Shown here piece by piece: positions 8,837 through 18,332 of a DNA stretch of 64,000 bases. Origin of the DNA: Brevundimonas lenta (lineage in GTDB: Bacteria > Pseudomonadota > Alphaproteobacteria > Caulobacterales > Caulobacteraceae); assembly GCF_014196335.1 (NCBI RefSeq), contig NZ_JACIDM010000001.1, positions 1-64,000 on the forward strand, read 5' to 3'. A program made the translations under genes and the position numbers. Positions within the stretch are counted from its first letter, which is position 1. Every line of letters begins with the position of its first letter. Below the pieces are notes generated by a model that ran no database searches, was not told where the DNA came from, and was given only the letters and a program-made list of their open reading frames with translations.

Positions 8837-10672
8837 TCAGCGCCGCACCGTGGAACGCAAGGCGCGGGGCCGCCGGGCGGCCTCTCCATCTGGCATTGCA
8901 TCCTGGAACAACTTCCGGAAGCGGTCGCGCCTCTCATGGATCGAGGCGAGCACCTGCCCCATCGGCACGCCGAGGTCTACGAGCGTGTTCTCGGCCAACT
9001 GAAGGCTTGCTTCGGTCGTCTCCGGCACGGCGTCCGTGACCCCCAGCCGGTACAGCCGTTCGGCGTGGCGGGAGTCCCTCGCCCGCGCGATCAGGATCAG
9101 GTCGGGACGCGCGGCGCGGACGGCGACGACCACTTCGTCGACCTTGGCCGGAGCGTCCATGGTCACCACCACGGCGCGGGCCTTGTCGATGCCGCAGCGC
9201 TCCAGCATCTCGTGACGGCCGGCGTCGCCGTAGACGACGTTCGAGCCCTCGTCGCGCCCCCTGGCCACGGTGGAGGCGTTGGCGTCAACGGCGAGGAAGG
9301 TCTGGCCATGCTCGGTCAGCATCTCGCCCACCAGGCGGCCGACCCGGCCGAAGCCGACGATCAGCACCTGACCGTCCGCGCTCTTCGGCTCCAGCGCCTC
9401 GACCGGCAGGTCCGGCGTCACGGGCGCGACCTGACGCACCAGCCGGTCGGCGAGCATGGCCATGAAGGGCACGGTGAAGATGCTGATGGTCGCGGCCAGC
9501 ATGACCGTGCGGGTGAACTCGTGCGAGGCGATGCCCTCGACCATGCCCGCGCCGAGGATGACGAAGGCGAACTCGCCCGCCGGGCCCAGCACCAGCGCCG
9601 TCTCGATGGCGTTGCGGTTCTTCACGCCCCACAGGCGCGCCACGCCATAGATCAACAACGCCTTCAGCAGCGTCAGGCCCAGCGCGAGGCCGAACACCGC
9701 CAGCGGATCCGCGACCACGGCGTCGATATCCAGGCCGATGCCCACGCCGACGAAGAACACGCCCAGCAGCAGGCCCTTGAACGGCTCGATCGACACCTCG
9801 ACCTCGCGCCGGAACTCGGTCTCGGCCAGCAGCAGGCCGGCGACCAGGGCGCCGAGGCTCATCGACAGGCCTGCGGCCTGGGCGGCCAGACCGGCGCCCA
9901 CCACCACCAGCAGGCTGGCGGCGACGAACATCTCCTGCCCCTGCCCCTTCGAGCGCGCCTTCGCCACCGAGCGGAACATCGGCCGCAGGACCAGACGGCC
10001 CAGGATGACGATCAAGGCCAGACCGATCGCGGCCGGGATCAGGGTGAACAGCGCCGGCCCCAGCACCGACGGATCGAACTCGCCCGCCGGGGTCGCGCCC
10101 TCCTGCGCCATGGCGGCCAGGACGGTGACGGTGATCAGGATCGGCGCGACGACCAGATCCTGGGCAAGCAGGATGGAGAAGGTGGCCCGGCCGGTGGCGC
10201 CGCCCAGCCGTCCGCGCTCGGCCATCACCGGCATGACCACCGCCGTCGACGACAGCGCCAGGCCCATGCCCAGCACCGCGGCCGACACCAGCGACTGGCC
10301 CATGACCATGAACAGCGCCGCCAGCACGACCGTACAGAGGGCGACCTGCGACAGGCCGAGGCCGAAGACCAGTTTGCGCATCGCCTTCAGCCGTTCCCAC
10401 GACAGCTCCAGCCCGATCATGAACAGCAGGAAGGCGACGCCCAGCTCGGACAGGGAGCGAATCTGGCTGGCGTCGGATATGGTCAGGTAAGACAGCCACG
10501 GCATGCTGTCGGCCCAGCGCGCCAGGCCGTCCGGCCCCAGCAGGACGCCGGCCGCCAGGAAGCCGAGAACGGGACTGATCTTCAGACGGTTGAACAGCGG
10601 CACGACCACGCCGGCCGCCGCCAGGAAGACCACGAGGTCCTTGTATTCGCCGCCACCGCCGTGAGTCGTCAT
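8837..10672 (-). CDS. CPA2 family cation:proton antiporter with RCK/TrkA-N domain (KefB/KefC-like)
   Basis: A 611-residue inner-membrane protein. The first 400 residues are a dozen hydrophobic segments of the Na+/H+ exchanger fold (GLELSWERLKAMRK, GLALSSTAVV and ILLAQDLVVAP are typical KefB/C motifs). A cytosolic nucleotide-binding TrkA-N domain follows, with a GFGRVG Rossmann loop near residue 420. It exchanges K+ or Na+ for protons. Glutathione gating, as in E. coli KefB/C, cannot be inferred because no KefF/KefG partner is adjacent. A strong ribosome site (GGAGGGCGG) precedes the ATG. It is divergent from the M13 peptidase gene over about 150 bases. Confidence 0.9.
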   Translation of the reverse strand: MTTHGGGGEYKDLVVFLAAAGVVVPLFNRLKISPVLGFLAAGVLLGPDGLARWADSMPWLSYLTISDASQIRSLSELGVAFLLFMIGLELSWERLKAMRKLVFGLGLSQVALCTVVLAALFMVMGQSLVSAAVLGMGLALSSTAVVMPVMAERGRLGGATGRATFSILLAQDLVVAPILITVTVLAAMAQEGATPAGEFDPSVLGPALFTLIPAAIGLALIVILGRLVLRPMFRSVAKARSKGQGQEMFVAASLLVVVGAGLAAQAAGLSMSLGALVAGLLLAETEFRREVEVSIEPFKGLLLGVFFVGVGIGLDIDAVVADPLAVFGLALGLTLLKALLIYGVARLWGVKNRNAIETALVLGPAGEFAFVILGAGMVEGIASHEFTRTVMLAATISIFTVPFMAMLADRLVRQVAPVTPDLPVEALEPKSADGQVLIVGFGRVGRLVGEMLTEHGQTFLAVDANASTVARGRDEGSNVVYGDAGRHEMLERCGIDKARAVVVTMDAPAKVDEVVVAVRAARPDLILIARARDSRHAERLYRLGVTDAVPETTEASLQLAENTLVDLGVPMGQVLASIHERRDRFRKLFQDAMPDGEAARRPRALRSTVRR

Positions 10673-10824
10673 CCGCCCTCCGTACGGTTCAGCCTACAGG
10701 CTGAAACGCCGCCGTGTCTGGGTTTCCGTCGTATCATGACAAAAAATTCAGACGACAGGCCGGGAGGCGGGCGTAGGGTCCGCGCCGACCCTTCCAGATG
10801 GTGAAGTGAAATCGGGGAAATTGA

Positions 10825-12960
10825 ATGAAGAAGCTGCTTATCGGCGCCGCCATGGGCGCGCTGCTCGTTCCGGCTATGGCCCATGCCCAGAGCTGGACCC
10901 AGGGCGACGAACACGCCTGCGTCGACGAGGCCTGCACGGTCTACGAACTGTTCCAGACCCCGGCTGAAGGCGCGACCGTCCTCGGCTACCAGGGCACTGA
11001 AGCGCCGAAATACGGTACCTGGGGCTTCGACCTGAACGGCCGCGACACCTCGGTGAACCCGGGCGACAGCTTCATGCGCTACGCCAACGGCGCCGCCCTC
11101 GACCGTATGCAGATCCCGTCGGACCGCACCTCCTACGGCTCGTTCGCCCTGCTGCGCGAACTGTCGGACAACCGCGTCAAGGCGATGATCTCGGGCCTGG
11201 TGGCCCGCACGGATCTGGCCGCCGGCTCGGACGAGCAGAAGATCGCCGACGCCTACCGTTCCTACATGGACGAAGCCGGCATCGAGGCCCGCGACGCCCA
11301 GCCGCTGCAGCCCTATCTGGCCGCCATCCGAGCCGCCGACACCCATGACAAGGCCGCGGTCTACATGGGGCAGACCCAGGGCCGCATCGGCGGCACGATC
11401 TTCGGCACCGGCATCACGATCGACCAGAAGCACCCGACCCGCTACGTCGTCTCGACGGGCCAGTCGGGCCTCGGTCTGCCGAACCGCGACTACTATCTCG
11501 AGAGCCGCTGGGCCGAGAAGAAGGTCCTGTACCAGGCCTATGTCGCCCGCATGCTGGGCATGATCGGCTGGGACAACCCCGAACAGGCCGCCGCTGACAT
11601 CGTCGCCTTCGAGACCCGCATCGCCGAGGCGCACTGGACCCCGATCCAGAACCGCAACCGCGACGAGACCTACAACGAGTACTCGATCGCCCAGCTGGCG
11701 TCGGAAGCTCCGGGCTTCCCGTGGCAGGACTATTACAACGCCGTCGGCGTGGGCGACGTGTCGCGCCTGATCGTCCGTCAGGACACGGCCATGCCGAAGA
11801 TCGCGGCCATCTACGCCGAGACGCCGATGTCGGTGATCCAGGCCTGGCAGGCGTTCCACACCACCGACGACGCCGCCGGCCGCCTGTCGAAGCGCTTCTC
11901 GGACGCCCAGTGGGAGTTCCGCTCGCGGGACCTGCAGGGCCAGCCGATGCAGCGCAGCCGCGACAAGCGCGGCATCAGCTTCGCGGAAGGCATGCTGGGC
12001 GAGGCCGTCGGCCGCCAGTACGTCGCCGAATACTTCCCGGCCGAATCCAAGGCCAAGATGGAAGAGCTGGTCGCCAACCTGCGCATCGCCCTGGGCAACC
12101 GGATCGAGAACTACACCTGGATGAGCGCCGAGACCCGCGCCGCGGCCGAGGAGAAGCTGCGCAAATTCACGGTCAAGATCGGCTACCCGAACAAGTGGCG
12201 CGACTACACGGCCCTGGAAATCCGCCCTGACGACCTGTTCGGCAACGGCGAGCGCGCCGGCGTCTTCCAGTGGCGGTACCAGCTGAACCGCCTGAACCAG
12301 CCGGTCGACAAGGACGAGTGGGGCATGACCCCACAGACCGTGAACGCCTACTACAACTCGGCCAACAACGAGATCGTCTTCCCGGCCGCCATCCTGCAGC
12401 CGCCGTTCTTCGATCCGGACGCGGACCCGGCGGTCAACTACGGCGGCATCGGCGGCGTGATCGGCCACGAGATCGGCCACGGCTTCGACGACCAGGGCTC
12501 CAAGTCCGACGGCGACGGCGTGCTGCGCAACTGGTGGACGCCTGAGGACAAGGCCAATTTCGAGGCCCTGACCACCCGTCTGGGCGCCCAGTACGACGCC
12601 TTCGAGCCCCTGCCCGGCTTCCACGTCCAGGGCGGTCTGACCATGGGCGAGAACATCGGCGACGCCGCCGGCACGGCGGTGGGCCTCGAGGCCTATCACC
12701 TGTCGCTGAACGGTCAGCCGGCCCCGGTCATCGACGGCGTCACCGGCGACCAGCGCTTCTTCTACGGCTGGGCCCAGGTCTGGCAGTCGAAGATGCGTGA
12801 CGACGCCCTGCGCCAGCAGATCGCCACCGACCCGCACTCGCCCGCCGAGTTCCGCGTCATCGGCCCGCTGCGCAACGTCGACGCCTGGTACGACGCCTTC
12901 GGCATCCAGCCGGGCTCGAAATACTACCTCGCTCCGGAAGAGCGCGTTCGTATCTGGTAA
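10825..12960 (+). CDS. pepO: Secreted M13 family zinc metallopeptidase (neprilysin/PepO type)
   Basis: A 711-residue exported endopeptidase for oligopeptides. The signal peptide is MKKLLIGAAM ... AHAQ. The large N-terminal Peptidase_M13_N region contains NPGDSFMRYANG. The catalytic domain has NAYYNSANNEIVFPA, the zinc motif HEIGH at about residue 548, and the third ligand Glu in ENIGD about 60 residues later. The protein ends VRIW, the usual family C-terminal signature. Length is normal. A strong terminator follows directly, so it is probably monocistronic. Its likely role is periplasmic or extracellular peptide breakdown. Confidence 0.93.
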   Translation: MKKLLIGAAMGALLVPAMAHAQSWTQGDEHACVDEACTVYELFQTPAEGATVLGYQGTEAPKYGTWGFDLNGRDTSVNPGDSFMRYANGAALDRMQIPSDRTSYGSFALLRELSDNRVKAMISGLVARTDLAAGSDEQKIADAYRSYMDEAGIEARDAQPLQPYLAAIRAADTHDKAAVYMGQTQGRIGGTIFGTGITIDQKHPTRYVVSTGQSGLGLPNRDYYLESRWAEKKVLYQAYVARMLGMIGWDNPEQAAADIVAFETRIAEAHWTPIQNRNRDETYNEYSIAQLASEAPGFPWQDYYNAVGVGDVSRLIVRQDTAMPKIAAIYAETPMSVIQAWQAFHTTDDAAGRLSKRFSDAQWEFRSRDLQGQPMQRSRDKRGISFAEGMLGEAVGRQYVAEYFPAESKAKMEELVANLRIALGNRIENYTWMSAETRAAAEEKLRKFTVKIGYPNKWRDYTALEIRPDDLFGNGERAGVFQWRYQLNRLNQPVDKDEWGMTPQTVNAYYNSANNEIVFPAAILQPPFFDPDADPAVNYGGIGGVIGHEIGHGFDDQGSKSDGDGVLRNWWTPEDKANFEALTTRLGAQYDAFEPLPGFHVQGGLTMGENIGDAAGTAVGLEAYHLSLNGQPAPVIDGVTGDQRFFYGWAQVWQSKMRDDALRQQIATDPHSPAEFRVIGPLRNVDAWYDAFGIQPGSKYYLAPEERVRIW

Positions 12961-12987
12961 GGCGGCCTGACGCCGAACCGGTTCGGA

Positions 12988-13017
12988 AAGGCCGGGGCCT
13001 CGCGCCCCGGCCTTTTT
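12988..13017 (+). terminator. Rho-independent terminator of the M13 peptidase gene
   Basis: The stem AAGGCCGGGGC / GCCCCGGCCTT has a short CTCGC-type loop followed by TTTTT. It begins about 28 bases after the stop. Confidence 0.9.
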
Positions 13018-13119
13018 GTTGGGCCGGCGCTACATGGCTATCGGGACCGCAACGGCCGCGCTCAAGCAGCGAGCGACCGCGTCGCGAGCGTTAGCGCCAA
13101 AAATCCAGGCTTCAGACGC

Positions 13120-13157
13120 AAAAAAGGCCCGCCGCGGGGGATACATCGCGGCGGGCC
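13120..13157 (-). terminator. Strong bidirectional hairpin terminator in the 13.0-13.3 kb gap
   Basis: Perfect 11-bp stem GGCCCGCCGCG / CGCGGCGGGCC (13126-13136 with 13147-13157), with A6 on its left side, so the U-tract follows on the minus strand. It could end a minus-strand transcript arising between here and hisS, whose own stop is at 13327. On the plus strand only TTCTTT follows. Confidence 0.7.
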
Positions 13158-13326
13158 TTCTTTCGCTCTCTAAGGAGCGGACGTTTCCTCCCCGAAACGC
13201 CTCCGGGCGGCTGCTGCGTCGAAACGCTGCGCTTCCCGAGTGAGGTGAGGAAAACGACAATTCCCCGTTCAAGTCAATGAACGTACGGACACAGTCCCCG
13301 GAATTTCCTTACTTATCAGTGATAAC
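13158..13326. other. Non-coding interval with small hairpins and a CGTTTCCTCCC motif
   Basis: No credible gene is seen. The stretch contains a small hairpin GTTTC-CTCCCC-GAAAC at 13183-13198 and a second, CGCC/GGCG, just after it. The 11-base CGTTTCCTCCC also occurs on the minus strand at 53957-53967 within a candidate small RNA. Together with the terminator at 13120-13157 this could be an untranslated leader, the tail of the hisS transcript or a small RNA. The orientation cannot be settled from sequence. Confidence 0.3.
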
Positions 13327-14820
13327 TCACGAAGCTGTGCGCGCCGCGTCAACGATGGCGCGAACCGTCGAAACCAGCTCAGCACGGGCTACGACGCGCT
13401 GCCCGGGGCGTTCGGCCTTCCACGCTTCGTTATCGGTGACCCCTGCGGCCAGCGCGCGGCCGGCGTCGAGGTCCTTGATCGTCACCTGGCCGGCCGCGAT
13501 CTCGTCGCCGCCCAGAATCACCGCCGCCGGAGCGCCGCGCCGGTCGGCGTATTTCATCTGCGCCTTCATGCCCGCGCGGCCCAGGTACAGCTCGGCCGCG
13601 ACGCCCGCGTTGCGCAGCTCGGACACGGCGTCGAGGTAGTGCTGCATGTCGTCCTCCGAGAAGACGATGACCACCACCGGGCCGCGGACGGAATCCTCGT
13701 CGCCCCGCCCGGCCGCGCGCAGGGCCGAGGCCAGACGCGAGACGCCGAACGAGAAGCCGGTCGCCGGCAGCCGCTCACCGGTGAAGCGCGCCACCAGATC
13801 GTCGTAACGACCACCGCCGCCGATGGAGCCGAAGCGCACGGCACGGCCCTTCTCGTCGGTCGTGTCCAGCAGGAGCTCGGCCTCGAACACCGCGCCGGTG
13901 TAGTACTCGAGCCCGCGCACGATGGTCGGATCGAAACGCACCGCGTCCTGGCTGACCTTCATCGCGTTCAGCGCCCGGTCGATGGCCGCAAGCTCGTTCA
14001 GGGCGCCCTCGCCGATCGCGCCCAGACCGCCGGCCCGCGCCACGGCTTCCAGCGTCTCCGCCCGGCTCAGGGCCGCGTCGCCGGCCGAGGCCAGGAAGGC
14101 CTCGATCGTCGCCGCCACGCCCAGCGGCAGATTGGCGCCCTTCGTGTAGTCGCCGGACTCGTCCAGGCGACCCTCGCCCAGCAGGGCGGACACGCCCTCC
14201 CAGCCCAGCCGGTCGAACTTGTCGATGGCCCGCAGGGCCGTCAGCTTCTGGATCGGATCGGTCACGCCGCCGGCCTCGAACAGACCGTCGAAGAGCTTGC
14301 GGTTCGACACGCGCACCACCGCCTGACCCGGCGCCAGGCCCGCCGCCTGCAGGCCCTCGCAGGCCATGGCGATGATCTCGGCGTCGGCTTCCGGGCGGTC
14401 CGAACCGACCGTGTCGGCGTCGCACTGCACGAACTCGCGGAAACGGCCCGGCCCCGGCTTCTCGTTGCGCCACACGGGCCCGAAGGCGTAGCGGCGGAAC
14501 GGCTTGGGCAGGGTCTCCCAGCCCTGGGCCGCGAACCGGGCCAGCGGCGCGGTCAGGTCGTAGCGCAGCGCCATCCACTGATCGTCGTCGTCCTGCAGGG
14601 CGAAGACGCCCTCGTTCGGACGGTCGGCGTCCGGCAGGAATTTCCCCAGCGCATCGGCGTATTCGAACGCCCCGGTCTCCAGCGGCTCGAAGCCCCAGCG
14701 CTCATATACCTCGGACACGCGCTGGACCAGGCGGCGCTCGGCCACCAGGTCGCGACCACGGCGGTCGGCGAACCCTCGGGGGTTGCGGGCTTCGGGGCGG
14801 GGAGCGGCGGCGTCGGTCAT
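13327..14820 (-). CDS. hisS: Histidyl-tRNA synthetase
   Basis: A 497-residue class II synthetase that charges tRNA-His. Motif 2 is visible (FRRYAFGPVWRNEKPGPGR then REFVQCDAD). So is the HisRS-specific RGLEYYTGAVFE loop and a glycine-rich motif 3 region (GFSFGVSRL). The C-terminal anticodon-binding domain is the last 100 residues. It is the last of four minus-strand genes (hbd, small membrane protein, DUF418, hisS) with gaps of 38-78 bases between the later ones. It may be co-transcribed, but the genes are functionally unrelated. Confidence 0.95.
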   Translation of the reverse strand: MTDAAAPRPEARNPRGFADRRGRDLVAERRLVQRVSEVYERWGFEPLETGAFEYADALGKFLPDADRPNEGVFALQDDDDQWMALRYDLTAPLARFAAQGWETLPKPFRRYAFGPVWRNEKPGPGRFREFVQCDADTVGSDRPEADAEIIAMACEGLQAAGLAPGQAVVRVSNRKLFDGLFEAGGVTDPIQKLTALRAIDKFDRLGWEGVSALLGEGRLDESGDYTKGANLPLGVAATIEAFLASAGDAALSRAETLEAVARAGGLGAIGEGALNELAAIDRALNAMKVSQDAVRFDPTIVRGLEYYTGAVFEAELLLDTTDEKGRAVRFGSIGGGGRYDDLVARFTGERLPATGFSFGVSRLASALRAAGRGDEDSVRGPVVVIVFSEDDMQHYLDAVSELRNAGVAAELYLGRAGMKAQMKYADRRGAPAAVILGGDEIAAGQVTIKDLDAGRALAAGVTDNEAWKAERPGQRVVARAELVSTVRAIVDAARTAS

Positions 14821-14858
14821 GCCGCGCGATTAAGCCATCCCCCGGCCCCGGGCAACGA

Positions 14859-16118
14859 TCAGGCGACCGCGGCCTTCCGGATCGACACCAGGCGGCCGTA
14901 GGTCAGGCAGCGCCACAGCCACTCCAGCGGTCCCATCTGGAACACCGACAGCCAGATCGGCGACCAGATCAGCTGGGCGACCCAGACCGCGCCGACCACG
15001 CCCCACAGCTGCCCCGGCCCCATGGTGCCCATCCAGTGCGGGCCCCACGGCAGATAGAACAGGCTGGCCATGATGATCGACTGGGTCAGGTAGTTGGTGA
15101 AGGCCATGCGGCCCACCGGGGCCAGAACGCCGGTCAGGAATTTCAGCCCGAACCGGGTCATCAGGATCAGCATGCTGGCGTAGCCGAGGGTCACCAGCGG
15201 CGCCAGGCCGCCGGCGGCCGAGGCCAGGCCGCGCGTCGGATGCTCGCCCGGCCCGGCCAGGATCTCGACCCAGGCGTTGGTGGCGAAGACCCACAGGTTG
15301 GCCGCCGTGGCCACGACCAGCAGCAGATAGACCCACACCGGGGCGCGACCGGAGAAGAAGCCGGACTTGAACAGGCCGAGGCCCAGCATCATCAGCGGCA
15401 CGGTCACCGGAACGAGGAACAGGCTGAAGCCCTGCACCATCATCCAGGCCTTGGCGTTTTCGATCCAGGCTCCGGAAGCGCTGGCGTGATAGGCCTCGAC
15501 GGTCGCCAGAATGGTCTGGGCGGTGACCCCGGCCTGGCCGGCGTCGACCTTGGCCATGAACTCTGGCGGCATGGCGTTCATCGCCAGCGGCGCCGCGGCC
15601 GACATCAGCATCCACAGCAGGGTGATCCCGCCGCCGATCCAGATGAGCTTTCCGGCCTTCATCGACCGCATCATCATCATCAGCAGGCCGCAGTAAGCGT
15701 AGTGCAGCAGGATGTCGCCGCACCAGATGGCGAGACCGTGGATCAGGCCGAACACGGCCAGCCAGAACAGACGGCTGCGCAGCAGCTTGCCGCGCGATTC
15801 GTCGAAACGCTCGCCGCCGACCAGATAGATCGACACGCCGAACAGCATCGTGAACAGGGTGCGGAACTTGTCCTCGAAGAAGACGTCGGTGACCCAATGC
15901 CCCCAGGCGTCGATCCCGGTCAGGGCATAGGGACGCGCCGCCTCGCTCATCCCCGCCGAGATCGGCCAGGCGAAGGTGATGGCGTTGACGGCGAGGATCC
16001 CCAGGATCGCCCAGCCGCGCAGCATGTCGAGATTGAAGATGCGGTCGCCCGGCGCGACGGGCGCGAGCCTGACGGCGGGCGCGACGGCCTCGCCGGTCAT
16101 CGTGTCTGTAGCCGCCAT
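14859..16118 (-). CDS. DUF418 family multipass membrane protein (YeiB-like)
   Basis: A 419-residue inner-membrane protein with about ten hydrophobic segments. The signature region near residue 30 is NLDMLRGWAILGILAVNAI, followed by KFRTLFTMLFGVSIYL. The C-terminal third has the DUF418 features GRMAFTNYLTQSI and GPLEWLWRCLTYG. The function of the family is not established; distant similarity to acyltransferase-3 membrane domains has been proposed. The ribosome site GGGGGAG precedes the ATG. Confidence 0.87.
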   Translation of the reverse strand: MAATDTMTGEAVAPAVRLAPVAPGDRIFNLDMLRGWAILGILAVNAITFAWPISAGMSEAARPYALTGIDAWGHWVTDVFFEDKFRTLFTMLFGVSIYLVGGERFDESRGKLLRSRLFWLAVFGLIHGLAIWCGDILLHYAYCGLLMMMMRSMKAGKLIWIGGGITLLWMLMSAAAPLAMNAMPPEFMAKVDAGQAGVTAQTILATVEAYHASASGAWIENAKAWMMVQGFSLFLVPVTVPLMMLGLGLFKSGFFSGRAPVWVYLLLVVATAANLWVFATNAWVEILAGPGEHPTRGLASAAGGLAPLVTLGYASMLILMTRFGLKFLTGVLAPVGRMAFTNYLTQSIIMASLFYLPWGPHWMGTMGPGQLWGVVGAVWVAQLIWSPIWLSVFQMGPLEWLWRCLTYGRLVSIRKAAVA

Positions 16119-16196
16119 GGCTGTTCTCCCCCGGTCCGTGGCAGCGGGCAGCTTGCCCCAGGCCGGGCCGGCGTCAAACCAATTCGCGGAAAGGGT

Positions 16197-16775
16197 TCAG
16201 GCGTCGCCGCCGCGATCGCCCTTCAGGACGCCCAGGCGGTCGCGCACCTCCGGTTGGGGCGTGAAGGCGATGAAGGCGGTGCACAGGCCGGCCCACAGCG
16301 CATAGGCCACGCCGATCACCACCGCGAACGGCAGGCCGCCCACGCCGTAGATCAGCAGCGTGGTTTCGGTCGCGCCCGCGGCCTGGGCGATGCCGCCAGC
16401 CTCGAACAGGCCGAACACCGCCAGCAACAGGGCGACCACGGCGGCCAGGGCCACCGACAGCAGCCCGCCGTAGAACATGAAGCGCCAGACCACGCCCAGA
16501 CGGGTCGCGGGACGCCCCGTGCGCTCGCGCTCGCGCGCCAGCAGCCACATGCCGCCCGGAATGGCCAGCAGGCCGACCAGCAGCACCCGAACGCGCCAGT
16601 CGATCTCGGGCCCCGGCAGCCAGTTCTGCGGCGGCCAGATAAAGAAGGTCAGCACGATCGGCGGCCAGGCGACGCCGGCCAGGGCGGCCAGCACCGTCCG
16701 CTGCGGCTCGGGCCGCCAGACCACACGCTCCTGGCCCGGGAAATCCTCCGGCTTTTCGAGCTTGGGGATCATCAT
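16197..16775 (-). CDS. Small membrane protein, unknown function
   Basis: A 192-residue protein with four hydrophobic segments (about residues 27-47, 63-79, 100-122 and 143-172) and charged ends. I recognise no family. Its ATG overlaps the stop of the hydroxybutyryl-CoA dehydrogenase gene by four bases (ATGA), so the two are almost certainly translated from one message. Confidence 0.72.
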   Translation of the reverse strand: MMIPKLEKPEDFPGQERVVWRPEPQRTVLAALAGVAWPPIVLTFFIWPPQNWLPGPEIDWRVRVLLVGLLAIPGGMWLLARERERTGRPATRLGVVWRFMFYGGLLSVALAAVVALLLAVFGLFEAGGIAQAAGATETTLLIYGVGGLPFAVVIGVAYALWAGLCTAFIAFTPQPEVRDRLGVLKGDRGGDA

Positions 16776-17650
16776 CGCGTCGGGACCGGAACGTCGCCCG
16801 AATAGTCGTAGAAGCCGCGGCCCGACTTGCGGCCCAGCCAGCCCGCCTCGACGTATTTCACCAGCAGCGGACAGGGCCGGTATTTGCTGTCGGCGAGGCC
16901 GTCGTACAGCACGTTCATGATCGCCAGGACGACGTCCAGGCCCATGAAGTCGGCCAGCTCCAGCGGGCCCATCGGATGGTTGGCGCCCAGCTTCAGCGCC
17001 TTGTCGATCGAGGCCACGTTCCCCACGCCCTCATAGAGCGTGTAGATCGCCTCGTTGATCATCGGCACCAGGATGCGGTTGACGATGAAGGCGGGGAAGT
17101 CCTCGGAATTGGTCGTCGTCTTGCCCAGCGACTCCGCGAAGGCGACAGCGGTGTCATAGGTGCCCGCAGACGTGGCGATGCCGCGAATGATCTCGACCAG
17201 CTTCATCACCGGCGCCGGCTTCATGAAGTGCAGGCCGATGAAGCGCTCGGGCCGGTCGGTCGTGGACGCGAGGCGCGTGATCGAGATCGACGAGGTGTTG
17301 GACGCCAGCAGGGTCTCGGGGCCGAGATGCGGCACCAGGTCGGCCAGGATCGCCTTCTTGACGACCTCGTCCTCGACGGCGGCCTCGATAACCAGGTCGG
17401 CCTTGGCGGCCTCGGCCAGAGAGCCGGCGGCGGAGATACGCGACAGGGTGGCGTCGGCGGCGGCCTGGTCCATCAGCCCGCGCCCGACCTGGCGCGCCAG
17501 GCTGGCGGCGATGGCGCCCAGCGCCTGCGGCACGCGATCGCCGGCGGCGTCGAAGAGTTTCACGACATAGCCGCCGGTCGCCACGGTCTGGGCGATACCC
17601 GCGCCCATCTGGCCCGCGCCGACGATGGCGACTGATTTGATCGTGGTCAT
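16772..17650 (-). CDS. hbd: 3-hydroxybutyryl-CoA dehydrogenase
   Basis: A 292-residue NAD-dependent dehydrogenase interconverting 3-hydroxybutyryl-CoA and acetoacetyl-CoA. The N-terminal Rossmann loop is VGAGQMGAGIAQ. The catalytic region holds HFMKPAPVMKLVEII (His) and FPAFIVNRILVPMINEA (Asn). The C-terminal helical dimer domain contains GANHPMGPLELADF and ends in GFYDYSG. Size is typical for the stand-alone enzyme, not the FadB fusion. It supports PHB or fatty-acid turnover together with phaZ at 1.4 kb. Confidence 0.93.
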   Translation of the reverse strand: MTTIKSVAIVGAGQMGAGIAQTVATGGYVVKLFDAAGDRVPQALGAIAASLARQVGRGLMDQAAADATLSRISAAGSLAEAAKADLVIEAAVEDEVVKKAILADLVPHLGPETLLASNTSSISITRLASTTDRPERFIGLHFMKPAPVMKLVEIIRGIATSAGTYDTAVAFAESLGKTTTNSEDFPAFIVNRILVPMINEAIYTLYEGVGNVASIDKALKLGANHPMGPLELADFMGLDVVLAIMNVLYDGLADSKYRPCPLLVKYVEAGWLGRKSGRGFYDYSGDVPVPTR

Positions 17651-17780
17651 GTAGTCCGGATGTCTGGCAGGCCGCTCGGGGCCCGATCGAGCGGCACCTT
17701 AGGACGGGAGCCGGAGCGAGCAAAGCGCCGGATGCGCCCGGGGGCGCAATCGCCGCCGTGCCTGTGGCCCCGACGCACCG

Positions 17781-18098
17781 TCAGTAGGGAACGAAGCTCA
17801 GCATCGCCGCCTTCGACGCCGGCAACAGGTAGCGCTGGATGCCGGCGATCAGGATCCAGGCGACGATCGGCGTGATGTCGATCCCGCCCAGCGGCGGAAT
17901 GACCCGGCGCAGGGGCGCCAGCACCGGCGAGACGATACGGTCCAGCGCCTCGGCCAGCGAGGCGACGAAGCGGTTGCGGTAGTTGATGACGTCGAACGCG
18001 AACAGCCAGCTCAGCACTGCGTTGATGATCAACGCCAGCACGAAGAGACGCAGCACCGTCTCGATGATGAAAAACACGAACTCGATGATCGCCGCCAT
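17781..18098 (-). CDS. YggT family membrane protein
   Basis: A 105-residue protein with two hydrophobic blocks (residues about 5-30 and 72-90) flanking the family core [19 protein letters not shown], with LRRVIPP just after it. YggT proteins are implicated in osmotic tolerance and, in some bacteria and plastids, in division or cofactor assembly near the membrane. The start at 18098 is used because the family begins with a hydrophobic helix immediately after Met; the upstream extension is unlike any family member. It is divergent from the tRNA-Ala gene. Confidence 0.88.
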   Translation of the reverse strand: MAAIIEFVFFIIETVLRLFVLALIINAVLSWLFAFDVINYRNRFVASLAEALDRIVSPVLAPLRRVIPPLGGIDITPIVAWILIAGIQRYLLPASKAAMLSFVPY

Positions 18099-18202
18099 GC
18101 CCCGGGATGCTCCTGCTCGGGTTGATGATCCGGTTCTAGACACAGGCGGCCCCGCCCGCCAACATTTCCGACACCTGCCGGCCCGGCCGCCGCTGCGACC
18201 GG

Positions 18203-18232
18203 TTGACACCACCGGGCCGCCACTCGTATGTC
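18203..18232 (+). promoter_or_regulatory. Promoter of tRNA-Ala
   Basis: A consensus -35 TTGACA at 18203-18208, a 17-18 base spacer and a -10-like GTATGTC. This places the start about 20 bases before the tRNA. Confidence 0.6.
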
Positions 18233-18256
18233 GCGCCCTCGCCTGCACCCGGAAAC

Positions 18257-18331
<75 letters not shown>

Positions 18332-18332
<1 letters not shown>

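Noticed and set aside
8562..9002. Small frames on both strands between the TetR and antiporter genes
   Set aside because: Composition and codon pattern do not fit a gene, and they overlap the antiporter 3' end.
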